Part shown: one piece after another, positions 36,330-45,870 of the stretch
How positions within the stretch are numbered: position 1 is the first letter of the stretch
Layout: every line of letters starts with the position of its first letter
Assembly (NCBI GenBank): GCA_038030265.1
Contig: CM075942.1
Span: 42,436,751 to 42,500,750, forward strand
Reading direction: 5' to 3'
DNA length: 64,000 nucleotides
From: Corythucha ciliata
Lineage: Eukaryota > Arthropoda > Insecta > Hemiptera > Tingidae
Notes under the pieces: model-generated
Database searches by the model: none
Told to the model about the DNA's origin: nothing
What the model saw: the letters and a program-made list of their open reading frames with translations, nothing else
Program-made: the position numbers and the translations under genes

Positions 36330-36589
36330 GTTATGGGCCTCCGGGCCATGGTGGGTCCAAGGTATGGACATATCCCCACCGCCCAACGCACAAAATGAAT
36401 AAAATAATGGGGAAAAAGTTACTTTTTGTAAAATTATCATAGAAAACACGCACATTTCTTCTTCTTTCACGAATTTTACATGATGGTTTTCGCACGATCA
36501 GGGTGGGAAGTGATACTTCCCCTTTAGGGATTAAATCGGTCCGGTCTTTCGATAAAGACAAGAAAAATAATAAAGACAAGAAAAATAAT
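36330..36589. other. Unassigned sequence with a doubled 18-bp unit
   Basis: AGACAAGAAAAATAATAA is tandemly repeated at about 36,556-36,592. Nothing else was recognised. Confidence 0.4.
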
Positions 36590-37240
36590 AACCTCTGAAC
36601 CGGACCGGGACCGGACCGAACCGGAAAAAAATGGCTTGGACCGGACCGGACCGAAAAAGCCGATTTTATTTTGAGTCTTAATTAAAATATCGCTGGAAAA
36701 CGTACACGAAATAATAATTCGAAACGAAGTATATAATAAGTATATAAAGTGATAATCTTTGGCTCACAAGCTATTATGTATGCATTTTGTGGGCTACTCA
36801 GCCCAAAAATGCTTCACATTTAAAAGGAAGAAATTTACAGCACGTTCACACCCAATCCAAAAGTGGGGGTAACAACGGCATTGCCCCTAACAGGCTAGTA
36901 GAGCTAGTCAAATCGCTGAAAACTGATGTGGGGAGGGTGGATTTGAGTAGCTGTTATTCTGTGGGAGGGTTTTCGATACCCCCCCCCTCCTTTAAAAGGT
37001 CTCCGATCCGCCCTATGATGTTTGGGCAGGTCACGGTATTCCATTTAAACAGACTCGAGACATTAGAAGCACGCAGTTTCAGCACGAAACGGATTCACAT
37101 ACAAATTTTCTGTTTTTCTCTATACACTATTATTTTAAGAACCGACTTTTTTCGGTCCGGTCCTCACAAGAAGACCGGACCGAGACGACAGGGCCGGTCC
37201 GGTTCGGTCCGGGCTGAAGACCGGAACCGGTTTCACCCCT
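36530..37240. mobile_element. Non-autonomous element with CCGGACCG subterminal repeats
   Basis: Dense CCGGACCG-type units cluster at 36,598-36,660 and, mirrored, at 37,150-37,225. The right margin ACCGGTTTCACCCCTA resembles an inverted AGGGGTGAAACC-type hAT terminus. The left margin CCTCTGAACCGG is a weaker match. The ORF from 36,787 to 37,293 through it has no recognisable domain and spans the repeats. The superfamily call is inference. Confidence 0.5.
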
Positions 37241-37317
37241 ATTCCCCTTCCAGGTACCTCAACAGGGAAGTTAATTTTTACTTGAAGAGATGAGCTAGGT
37301 GAAAAAAGTATTTTTTT

Positions 37318-37425
37318 TTTTCACTCACTAGTGAAGGAAAGTATGGCAGAATGTCAATAATTTCACATTTTCTCTCGCAAGCGAAGGAAACAGAAAGATT
37401 TCACTCACTAGTGAAGGAAAGTGAA
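37318..37425 (+). repeat. Short repeat cluster CACTCACTAGTGAAGGAAA
   Basis: TTCACTCACTAGTGAAGGAA occurs twice, near 37,319 and 37,400, with a related CTCGCAAGCGAAGGAAA between. Each unit is itself a small hairpin (TTCACT...AGTGAA). Confidence 0.65.
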
Positions 37426-37775
37426 AAAAAGTTCTGTATTCAATTAGCGTACCCTTGCCTCCGAACACTTGCAAGAAAGACAATTAAACCTGTTGGTCGT
37501 GCGAAAAATAATGTCCACAACTCATGAGGAAGAAGCTTTCACTCTGCTTGTTGTTTTTGCTCTCTCGGATTTAGCCGACTCGGCTTTGCCTCGCCAGCCA
37601 AACAAAGTACTCGCAAGTAAAGTGGTACTTACGTGTCTCGTTATATTTTATGTATGATACTATTTTTTTTTTAAACAGCTGATTATTTTAGAGCCTAGGG
37701 GATAAAACACTCACTTTATCGCCATGGCCCAAAAAATCAGCCCATGTTTTAATAAAAAAATACTGTATACAACGC

Positions 37776-38850
37776 ATGATTCTCGATAGTTTCTTAGACC
37801 CACCCTTCACTCTAGAGGAACTCACCAAAATTGTCCGAAAAATGAAAAACAACAAGGCGCCCGGGCCCGATGGAGTCCCTAGTGAATACTTGAAGAACGC
37901 ACCCGAACCATGTCTTAATGAACTATTAATGCACTTCAATCGAATTTACGAGTCGGGAAATGTTCCTCAGTCGTTCAAGGATGCCATTATATTTCCTATT
38001 CATAAAAAGGGGGCCGTGAACGAAATATCCAATTATAGGGGAATTTCTTTTTCAAATAGCATGGCTAAGTTATTCACGGGACTACTGTTGGAGAGACTCA
38101 GCCGGTGGGTTGAAGAGAGAGGCATACTGGGAGAGTTTCAGGCTGGCTTCCGGAAAAACTACTCGACGGTAGATAATACGTATAGCAAATCTTATGCACA
38201 TTGTGAGATTCAAACTAAATCAAAAAGGCAATGATATTTGCGTTCTTCGTAGACCTTAGCGCTGCGTTTGATAGAATAGACTGTCACGCTCTGTTTTTAA
38301 GCTTTATGGGTTGGGTCTCTCGAGCAGAGTCGTCGGGATACTCAAGGGTCTCTATCACGGTACATTTGCCAATGTGTGGTGTCAGGGTGGGTTGTCGGAG
38401 CGATTCGAAACCACAATGGGAGTAAAGCAAGGATGTTTATTAATTCCACTGGAATTTTCTTTATTTATCAATGATATTGAGGAATTTATGAACGGGGGGA
38501 TCCTAATAGAAAACTCCAAAATAAAAGTATTGGCTTATGCTGACGATCTGGTCCTGCTTGCGCCTGATAGAGTCACCTTACAATGCATGATTAATTCACT
38601 TGCCGAATATTGCGAATTGTGGAACCTGCTCGTGAATTTGAACAAGTCAAAAGTTATGGTCTTCCGAAATGGGGGTAGAGTATCGGAAAAAGACAAGTGG
38701 TACTTCAGAGGTGAGAGAGTGGAAGTGGTTAGCACTTATAAATATCTGGGAATCACGCTTACCCCAAGTCTTTCTTTAGATAAGCATTTAGATGACAAGT
38801 GTACGAGCGCAAAATTCGCTCTTAATTCTTTAAATGGTATAATTCTTAAT
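37776..38850 (+). pseudogene. Non-LTR reverse transcriptase fragment, two frameshifts
   Basis: It encodes the finger/palm part of an RNA-templated DNA polymerase. Motifs occur in order over three frames: NNKAPGPDGVPSEYL and NYRGISF in the first (to 38,234), FFVDLSAAFDRID in the second (from 38,231), and MGVKQGC, YADDLVLLAP with the catalytic ADD, then YKYLGITL in the third (from 38,311). The usual LSP after the QGC motif reads LIP. Endonuclease and 3' parts are missing, and the 3' side stops exactly where the right arm of element D begins (38,855). It is a dead, truncated copy. Clade not certain; it differs from the jockey-type LINE at 44.5 kb. Confidence 0.85.
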
Positions 38851-38854
38851 CAAT

Positions 38855-39590
38855 GTTCGTGTTTCTCACTCCAAAACACATGGAATAAAGTGAAAAAATC
38901 GAAGACGAGATTTTTGTCCAAGTGGAACTACCGTTTGACTGGACTATAAGCGGAAAACTGAAAAAAGTGCCAAAAATTTATAAATTGCATCACATTTCAG
39001 CATGTTGCCGGGGTCGTAACGTTGGACAAAGTTGAAATTCGGATTCAACACACCTGAGAGCATTAGATTAGTCAAAAAACTTAGTCCCGGAGTTTTTTCC
39101 TGAAACCTGCTTCCTGGACTGTTATCCGAATACATATTTCGATTTGGGCCGAACGTACGAGTCCCGTGGGGAATACTGGATTAACCATATGTATAGCCGG
39201 TTTTCTCCTCAAGAAAGGTCATCACTGAGTGGTCGCCAGCGTTCCTTACTTTAGTTAAAAGTGAGCGTTTCGCGTTACTACAATCGATTTTGTCGAGCGT
39301 TTGTGAGGGCTTCTTAAAACTAGCAGACTAGGCTCTATACTCATTCCACAATGGGGGAAGAGTTATCGCAAAGCATGGAATATCTGCGGATAAATTAGGG
39401 ATCGAAGCTAGAATGTGAAATTCCCCCTCCCCCTACCGAGTCTGACCCCCCTCTATGACAAATTCCAACCTATGCCCTTGCTATCAATATACCTAGTTCA
39501 AACTTAAACGATATTGGAATAAGCCGGTAAGTATATTATTAAGGAATAATGGGAGTGTACACTAAGGAATTTATTATTATCAAGGAATAA
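38855..39590. repeat. Right arm of element D
   Basis: It is the inverted copy of 33,756-34,493, ending AATTTATTATTATCAAGGAA then TAA. Confidence 0.85.
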
Positions 39591-39867
39591 TAATTAATGA
39601 TGATATGATAATTATTAAGTAACAAAGGGTCCCGCGGCCGCGCAGGGGCATTCTCTTAACCGGAGACTACTTTATTTAGCTTCGCGGCTGAATCTTCTAC
39701 ATCCGTGGACAAAAATTCGTATATGTAGGAAAATTACGTCAAATGAAAATTACGCCCAGTTATGTATCTAGTCATAAAAACCAAAACCAGAACCTTGGGC
39801 TGGATCAAGAGACTAGCCAGCCCTTGTTCGAGGAGTGCAGGACAGATGCTTCTCCGGAGATGTCGTG
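39591..39867. other. No recognisable feature
   Basis: A/T-rich junction followed by a short G/C-rich patch containing a NotI site (GCGGCCGC at 39,634). No gene signal. Confidence 0.4.
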
Positions 39868-39995
39868 GCGTTTTCCATTCAATGCAATACACTAGTGTGG
39901 TGCAAGGTTTTCCACCCGTCCTCTCTGAATTGAAACATATGTTTATGGAGAGGACGCGGCACTACATTTTGTGTAGTGTGTTGAATGGAAATCGC
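39868..39995. repeat. Hairpin MITE-like repeat
   Basis: GCGTTTTCCATTCAATGCAA at the left pairs with a TTGAATGGAAATCGC-type stretch at the right, over about 35 bp with several mismatches. It has a 60-bp core and no ORF. Confidence 0.5.
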
Positions 39996-40034
39996 TATCA
40001 GTTGCACGGGTTCATCACACGTGTGTGTCGTTGA

Positions 40035-40490
40035 TGTTAAGGGGGAGTTAACTGATAAATAAATCTGGTCTCCCCGACGATTTATTTATGCGTTTATACC
40101 AAAATGTTTTCGACTCCCGAGTGATCAGTGGTAGATCACAATTATAACAATTACTCGTCAATAGGAGTTGAACGGGTCATCATTTCCCTGGCTCTAGCTT
40201 GAAACCTGAATTGTGATTTACCGCACTCGGGGAGTCGAACACGTTTTTGTATAAACGCATAAATAAATTGTTAGGGAGACCAGATTTCATCAGTTAATTC
40301 GAAAATCGGCCCCACGACTTATTTAGGAAAGAAGGATCGTACGCGCGTGCGAAATTTCCTGGAGATTTCCAGGTGGTTGGAGAAATCCAGGATTGGTGCA
40401 GAAATACGGCGATAATTTACGTAACGCCGCGTATTCGAGGGATGATGGGGGCGGAGGGAACGTGGAAACACATGTACAACTCTCCCTTAA
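40035..40490 (+). repeat. Family C copy (C4) with internal deletion and nested insertion
   Basis: It is bounded by TTAAGGGGGAGTT at the left and CTCCCTTAA at the right. The right half (40,330-40,490) matches C1 (AGGATCGTACG, CCAGGATTGGTGCAGAAATA). The left half is mostly replaced by a separate palindrome at 40,046-40,297. Confidence 0.65.
40046..40297. mobile_element. TTAA-bounded palindromic element nested in C4
   Basis: TTAACTGATAAATAAATCTG at the left is mirrored by ATTTCATCAGTTAA at the right. Arms of about 90 bp pair through GTCTCC, ATAAACGCATAAATAAAT and CTCGGGAGTCGA-like blocks. It is 252 bp with no ORF. Confidence 0.7.
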
Positions 40491-42190
40491 CGGTTCACAC
40501 ACAAGCATGGTTTTACCAGTCGCGCTTGTCAAGCATGTTTGGCGTTTGACGTTTGAGGCTGCATCCACACCTTCAAACCCATCGTCAAGCTCCAACTTCA
40601 ACTTCAATTATGCAGATGGGGAAATCGGGTGATTGAGGTTCCGAATGATGAAACTGAATACAATTATATAAAAATTGATGTTTCACTTTCACGCCCATCA
40701 TCATCACCCCCTCTCCACCACTCTTACTAGTAAATAATCGTTCAAAGTTGACAGTTTGCAGTATCAAATAATTGTTTAAAATTAACTGGTCAGTTTCCCA
40801 CTAGTCGTCATCCGGCGCCATTTCTCAGACGTTTTCCTATTCGGATATCTTGTTACAGTTTTGCCCTGATGAGGCCAATAAATTTGGCGAAAGCTTGGCC
40901 TTTCTGTTCATCATTTTTGTCGTCATACTCTGCTTTTCACAAGACTTATTCGACCTCCTCACCCTTACGACCCCCTCCCCCCTCACCATACGACCCCCCT
41001 TACACCCCCCCGCCCCTTTACGACCCCCCCGGGGGCGGTCGGCCCCCTGTCACCTTACGACTGCCTCCTAACCTATCACAACAATTTTTAGCTTCAAGCG
41101 CTCACGTATGTTATTTTGTAGAGGGAGGGGTCATTTTCAACATTTTTGTATAGCCGAACTAGATTGGTGACTTGGTCAGATAACACGTGCTTTCAGGTCA
41201 AGTTTTACAGATACAGTTGCAGACCCTTATCTCTCCCAGTTCGACCTTTGCCGCGATGCCCATCACTGCGCTGGCTTGGGTCTTATATGTATGAACGGTT
41301 AATGGTTGACCCTCACCATGCCAAGCCAAGTCATTAGTCAATTTCTGTCATCACCTACATCCTGAGATTCACCTCAGCGTAAAGGAATTTCCTTCGATGG
41401 CTTCGAAAGCCATCAGAGTCTGACCGGCATGCTGCTTGTAGCATGTAGTATACATATCTCGAATTTCCAAAGAGCGAAGAAAGAGAAAAAATCATGATTC
41501 ACTCGTGGATTCCGAATTCCTTTTTGTCCTATATCCACGTGAGAGGTGCTAAAGATAAGCATCTTCATTATTTTCAGGATTCAAAAAGCCTGCGAACAGT
41601 CGCTTCCAAGTCTCTTATCACATACAACCGTACAATTCCTCTTTTTCTTTTCTATTTCTGTAATCCAAATTATGTTCTTTTCATGTTTTATAGGAAGCTC
41701 CTTTTTGTCCGTGTATGAGTAGAGGGGCAGAGGGGCTTGTAGGAAGAGAATTAAAGAGATGGTGGAGATTTAATATCTGGTTTCATTCGAGAGAAGTAAA
41801 AAGACATAAAAAAAAAAAGTGAGCTGGAGGCGGCGGAAATAAATGGGTGAGTTATCTTTTACTTGTCTATCGCGCAGAACAATCCATGGACATGGGAATT
41901 GAGTCTCATGTGCGGTCTTTGTATTTTTTTATTTCGAGAGGTGGCACGCTGAGAACTTTAATGAATAATGCAGCAGGGAGTAAGATAGAAAAAAAGAAGA
42001 AGAAGAAATAAGCCTGCGAATAGTTCCGGGCTTAGTTCCTGTTCTATCAATTGTTGTTGTTTTTTATCCCTATCAATTAAGCGTAAAAATTCGGTCAAAG
42101 AATCAAAAAGAACTGTATTGGTTGATAAGTTTTCCCTCTCAAACCTCCTCCTCGAATCAAGCAGGACAAAGACTGTGAAGTTGGGCTTCG
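40491..42190. other. No recognisable feature
   Basis: Non-coding with C-rich low-complexity at 40,970-41,060. No RNA gene, repeat copy or gene signal was identified. Confidence 0.4.
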
Positions 42191-42219
42191 TTTTTTTTTT
42201 TTTTTTTTTTTTTTTTTTT
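42191..42219 (+). repeat. T29 homopolymer
   Basis: Uninterrupted T-run; it could be the tail of a minus-strand retroposed copy, but no body is recognised. Confidence 0.9.
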
Positions 42220-43296
42220 GTTCAATAAATTGTAACTCGTCATAAACTTGAGACATTAAAAAGTGGTTAACCGGAAAACGGGATATAAAAGGGACAGTAA
42301 TTTATTATGTAAACTCGAAAGAATTTGCGTGTTCAGTGTTAATATCCCTGATGAGCTTTAAATTATTCTTAGAAAGAAAAGGAGAGACAGAAAATATTCC
42401 CCTAGCCGCGTGATGGGTAATTTATAAATTTATGTATCGCTAGTGTTATTTTCCGTTTTATAGAAAAAGAAAAAGAGGGACTTACGTATAAATTGCTTGT
42501 GGAAGTCATGTGGGTTTTCTTATTTTCATTTTTAATGTCCCTATTTGTATCTCGGCTGACTTTTTAAGGAGAAGGGGATTTGTAACAGAATTAATTTTAG
42601 GAGAAAAACTGCGGCTTCCTGCGGACTTCTTTGTCTTATTCATGCCTATTAATGCATGCATTGGCTGTGTGGCTAAATTTATCAACTCCAGGCTTCTATG
42701 ATGTGTATTAATACATATAGCATCTGACTCAACGACTCTTGCAGGCCGAGTGGCCCCGTGCAGGACCACAGCAAATAAGACGCAAACATTGGGCAAGTCT
42801 CTGACTTGTACAAATTATTTGGCCTTTGGCCCGACCTCTCGCATGCAGAGATCGCTGAACGAACTACGTAGTATTTACTTTCAGTGGTTTAACAATTATT
42901 CCTACTTCAATACCACTTCCTCTTTCTTACTTTCATTCTGTTTGACTTATTGAAATTGGGGAGGGCAAGAGGAAGAACAAGAGGCATTCATGTGTAGATC
43001 CGTTTGCTCTTTCAATCTACTTCGGTGGCTCGAGGTGAAAAGCTTTGCGAACGGTCCTCTTTACTGCAGCTCCAGAAGGTCCACAAACATTTTCTTATCG
43101 CCTTTCACCGCTTCCGAGGGTGAGATGTGCGAAAGCGACGAAATCCGAAGTTTCAATACGTATATTGAGTTCAGATGCACATCTACTTTTTCTTAACTAA
43201 TCCTTTTTTTTTGGTGGTAGGACGTGTATGAAGTTATACTGAAGGTATAACACAGAAGATAGAACACTTCTATCGTTCTTGTTCAACTTGTAAAAT

Positions 43297-43298
<2 letters not shown>
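42220..43298. other. No recognisable feature
   Basis: Non-coding, no repeat family seen. Two short plus-strand ORFs near 42,750 and 42,990 are unsupported. Confidence 0.4.

Positions 43299-43327
<29 letters not shown>
43299..43327 (-). repeat. T-tract adjoining family A copy 3
   Basis: A T29 run abuts the AGTGCATTTCATT edge of the inverted family A copy. On the minus strand this is an A-tail directly after the hairpin end, matching the AAAA after copies 1 and 2. Confidence 0.8.
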
Positions 43328-43329
<2 letters not shown>

Positions 43330-44451
43330 TGCATTTCATTTATGTCAAAATGCACTATTGGTCTCGTCGTGATGGTGGCATACATGGGTCATGGCATGTT
43401 TTTTTCATGTTACAGAACCTCTAGAACACGAATTCAGTGGTCTCCGGAATTCATATTATATTGGTTTATATATTTATAAGCTTATGGCCGTTTTCTTGTT
43501 AGCACGATAACTCTCGAAGAAATCAATTTAGCGGAACGCGCTTTGGCACAAAAATCAGTAGTCGTATGATCCCGGTCGGTACTGCATTTGGGCCAAATCG
43601 GTAAGGTAGAGGGGGGGAAATAGGGGTTGAAATGGTCAAAAAATCACCAGTTGATTCTAGAAGCATCATATACGGTACATATACTCCATGATAGAGTAGG
43701 CTTTGATTCCCATTTTAATTTTTTGAAAAAGTCGAAGGGGAGGGGTGTTGCCCCCGGAGTGGAAGTAAGTGTGTGGTCTTGTTAGCACGATAACTCTCGA
43801 AGAAATCAATTTAGCGGTACGCGCTTTAGCACAAAAATCAGTAGTCGTAAGACCCCGGTCGGTACTGCATTTGGGCCAAATCGGTCAAGGAGGAGGGGAG
43901 CGGGAATAGGGGTTGAAATGGTCAAAAAATCACTACAATTCACCAGTTGATTCTAGATGCATCATATTCAGTACGAATACTCCATGTTAGAGTAGCCTTT
44001 GATTTCCATTTTAATTTTTCGAAAAAGTCAAGATGGTGGGGGTGGTCCTTCCAGGTGTGGAAGTGTAGAAATAGCGTTGAACTTCACTAGTTCATCTTAG
44101 CGCTCTAAAATTCGACTCAATAATTTAATGCAACCTAAGCCCTGGGTTCCATTGAGATTTATCGAAAACTTTGATGGGGGGGGGGTGAAATAGGGGATGA
44201 AATTTCAAAAAAATCGCTTAAATTCACACGTTTAGGTATTATAAAATACGGCACAAGAATTTAATATAACAAAGCTCTTGGAAAACTACCGACACTTTTC
44301 GACATTTTTGAAGAGAAGGGGGTGAAAATAGAGGAAGAAGTTCGGCTTAGTGAAACAAATTATGGTATCAAAATTATTACTTCTGGGACGGCTTAGGGTA
44401 TCCGTATACGGAATGAAATGCACTCTTTCCGAACGCCAGCTGCCAGAGCGA
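43328..44451 (-). repeat. Dispersed repeat family A, copy 3, with internal duplication
   Basis: It is the inverted version of 26,959-27,796, ending in the GCTCTGGCAGCTGGC-type edge at 44,451 followed by a T-run. A block of about 120-160 bp around TTAGCACGATAACTCTCGAA is present twice (from about 43,498 and 43,780), making this copy roughly 290 bp longer than copy 1. Confidence 0.75.
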
Positions 44452-45480
44452 TTTTTTTTTTTTTTTTTTTCACCTTAGACAACCCTGCGCAGTATAGCGC
44501 GAACCTTCGATCAGTGAAGAACGTTGGAACTCTCAAGATAATTAAAAAATATTGCATAATATTTATTCGGAGTTAACTGAGTCAATTCCTGCATTTAGGA
44601 AGGCACTTATCAAACTATGTCAGCAAGAACCCACACTAACTCATCTTAGTAATGGTTCTACTAAAATTAATACGCTTTGCTCGGATGATTACAGAGCCGT
44701 AGTCGGTTCGTTAGCAGATCAAAAAATAAGTTTTCACTCGTACGAGTCTAAGCAGGACAGACCGATCAGAGTAATGGTGAAAGGCGTTCACAAGCAGTAC
44801 GAGGAGTCCGAATTAATGGACAGCATCTTGGAAAGTTATAACATCAAGCCGCTGAGAGTCTCCAGAAAACTTACCTGGAGGACTAAGGAACCACTCAATA
44901 TGTGTGTGGGGGAATTCGACAGCAAGGTAGATGTCTGAAAAATCTTCGAAATTGGTCGATTGCTCAACATCAAGGTTCTTGTGGAACCTTTGAAGGGGTC
45001 AAATTTGGTGTCTCAGTGCAAAAGATGTCAAGCCTTTGGGCATACTCAGAGATATTGTCAGAGACAGTTCAGATGTGTTAAATGCGCCGGCTCACACGAC
45101 ACTAATGAATGCACCAAGAAGTTGAAGGAGGTCGCAAAGTGCGTGAATTGCGGGAAAAGTGGTCACACTGCGAACTACAGAGGCTGCTCGGTAGTGGTTG
45201 AAGTCCAGGAAGCCAGGAAGAGTGTTAAAAAAAGTAAGGTGAAAAATCCACCATCTACAGAAAGACAAAAAATAGCACGGGATCAAAGAAAAGTAGAGCA
45301 ACCTAAGGAATCGCTGAAGACGCCAAAGGGCATATTGGTGAACCCAAAGACGCAGCTGACATATTCTAAAGTTGTCAATAATGCGCAAAGCAAAGAAGAA
45401 AACAAAACATCAAGCCAACTGCTTCAGCAAATGATTGGGATGTTGGAAGAAATTAAAAATGATAACTTCGGTATTAGGAA

Positions 45481-45490
45481 GCGCCTAACG
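45481..45490 (+). other. SINE target-site duplication, left copy
   Basis: GCGCCTAACG here is repeated exactly at 45,802-45,811, on the two sides of the SINE. Confidence 0.9.
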
Positions 45491-45801
45491 TTTTTTTTTT
45501 TTTTTTTTTTTTGAGGGTGCGGACTCGGATCTACCGAGCCCGCTGGCGCCTAAGCTCTTGTGGCCCTTACGCCATACCCTGTGACTCCATCAGCTGTGCA
45601 CTTCACACCCGTACTACGCGGGCGTTTCGGTCGATGCGCGGTTTGTCATACGCACACCGCCGTGAACGCCCACACGAAGCCGAGTGAGCCGTGTCACAGC
45701 TCGCCGCAGCCTTATAGTGTAATGGGCAATAGCTGGATTCGAACCCAGGCCCGCTGGGTTACGAAGCGAGCATTGTATCCATTACACCATCGAGGCGCGC
45801 T
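45491..45801 (-). mobile_element. tRNA-derived SINE (SINE1), copy b, inside LINE ORF1
   Basis: It is in reverse orientation: a T22 tract (its A-tail) at the left, the body, then the tRNA-like head ending at about 45,801. The B box reads GGATTCGAACC on the plus strand and the A box TCCATTACACCA. It is bounded by an exact 10-bp duplication GCGCCTAACG. It is almost identical to copy c at 59,902, so both are probably recent. ORFs across it are SINE by-products. Confidence 0.92.
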
Positions 45802-45811
45802 GCGCCTAACG
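45802..45811 (+). other. SINE target-site duplication, right copy
   Basis: Exact repeat of GCGCCTAACG at 45,481-45,490. Confidence 0.9.
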
Positions 45812-45870
45812 ATGCTCGAGAGCAACAGCAATGCTAAGACAGGCAGGCCAATTAAAAAACCGAATAGACG

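Larger units (their letters stand above)
33756..39590. mobile_element. Element D: composite with ~735-bp terminal inverted repeats
   Basis: The outer arms 33,756-34,493 and 38,855-39,590 are inverted copies with high identity, beginning TTATTCCCTGATAATAATAA and its mirror. Inside lie family B sequence, part of family C, the left end of a GAGACC-type hAT element, a CCGGACCG-type element, and a broken reverse transcriptase. No target duplication is evident and no transposase or integrase was recognised. It could be a true composite element or a segment captured between two inverted repeat copies. Confidence 0.65.

Noticed and set aside
36787..37293. 168-codon ORF in element D
   Set aside because: It runs into the CCGGACCG array and the flanking A/T-rich DNA, with no motif. 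It belongs to element sequence and not to a gene.
39634..39641. NotI site in a G/C patch, possible vector contamination
   Set aside because: A single 8-base site; the flanking sequence is not recognisable vector and blends into local DNA.
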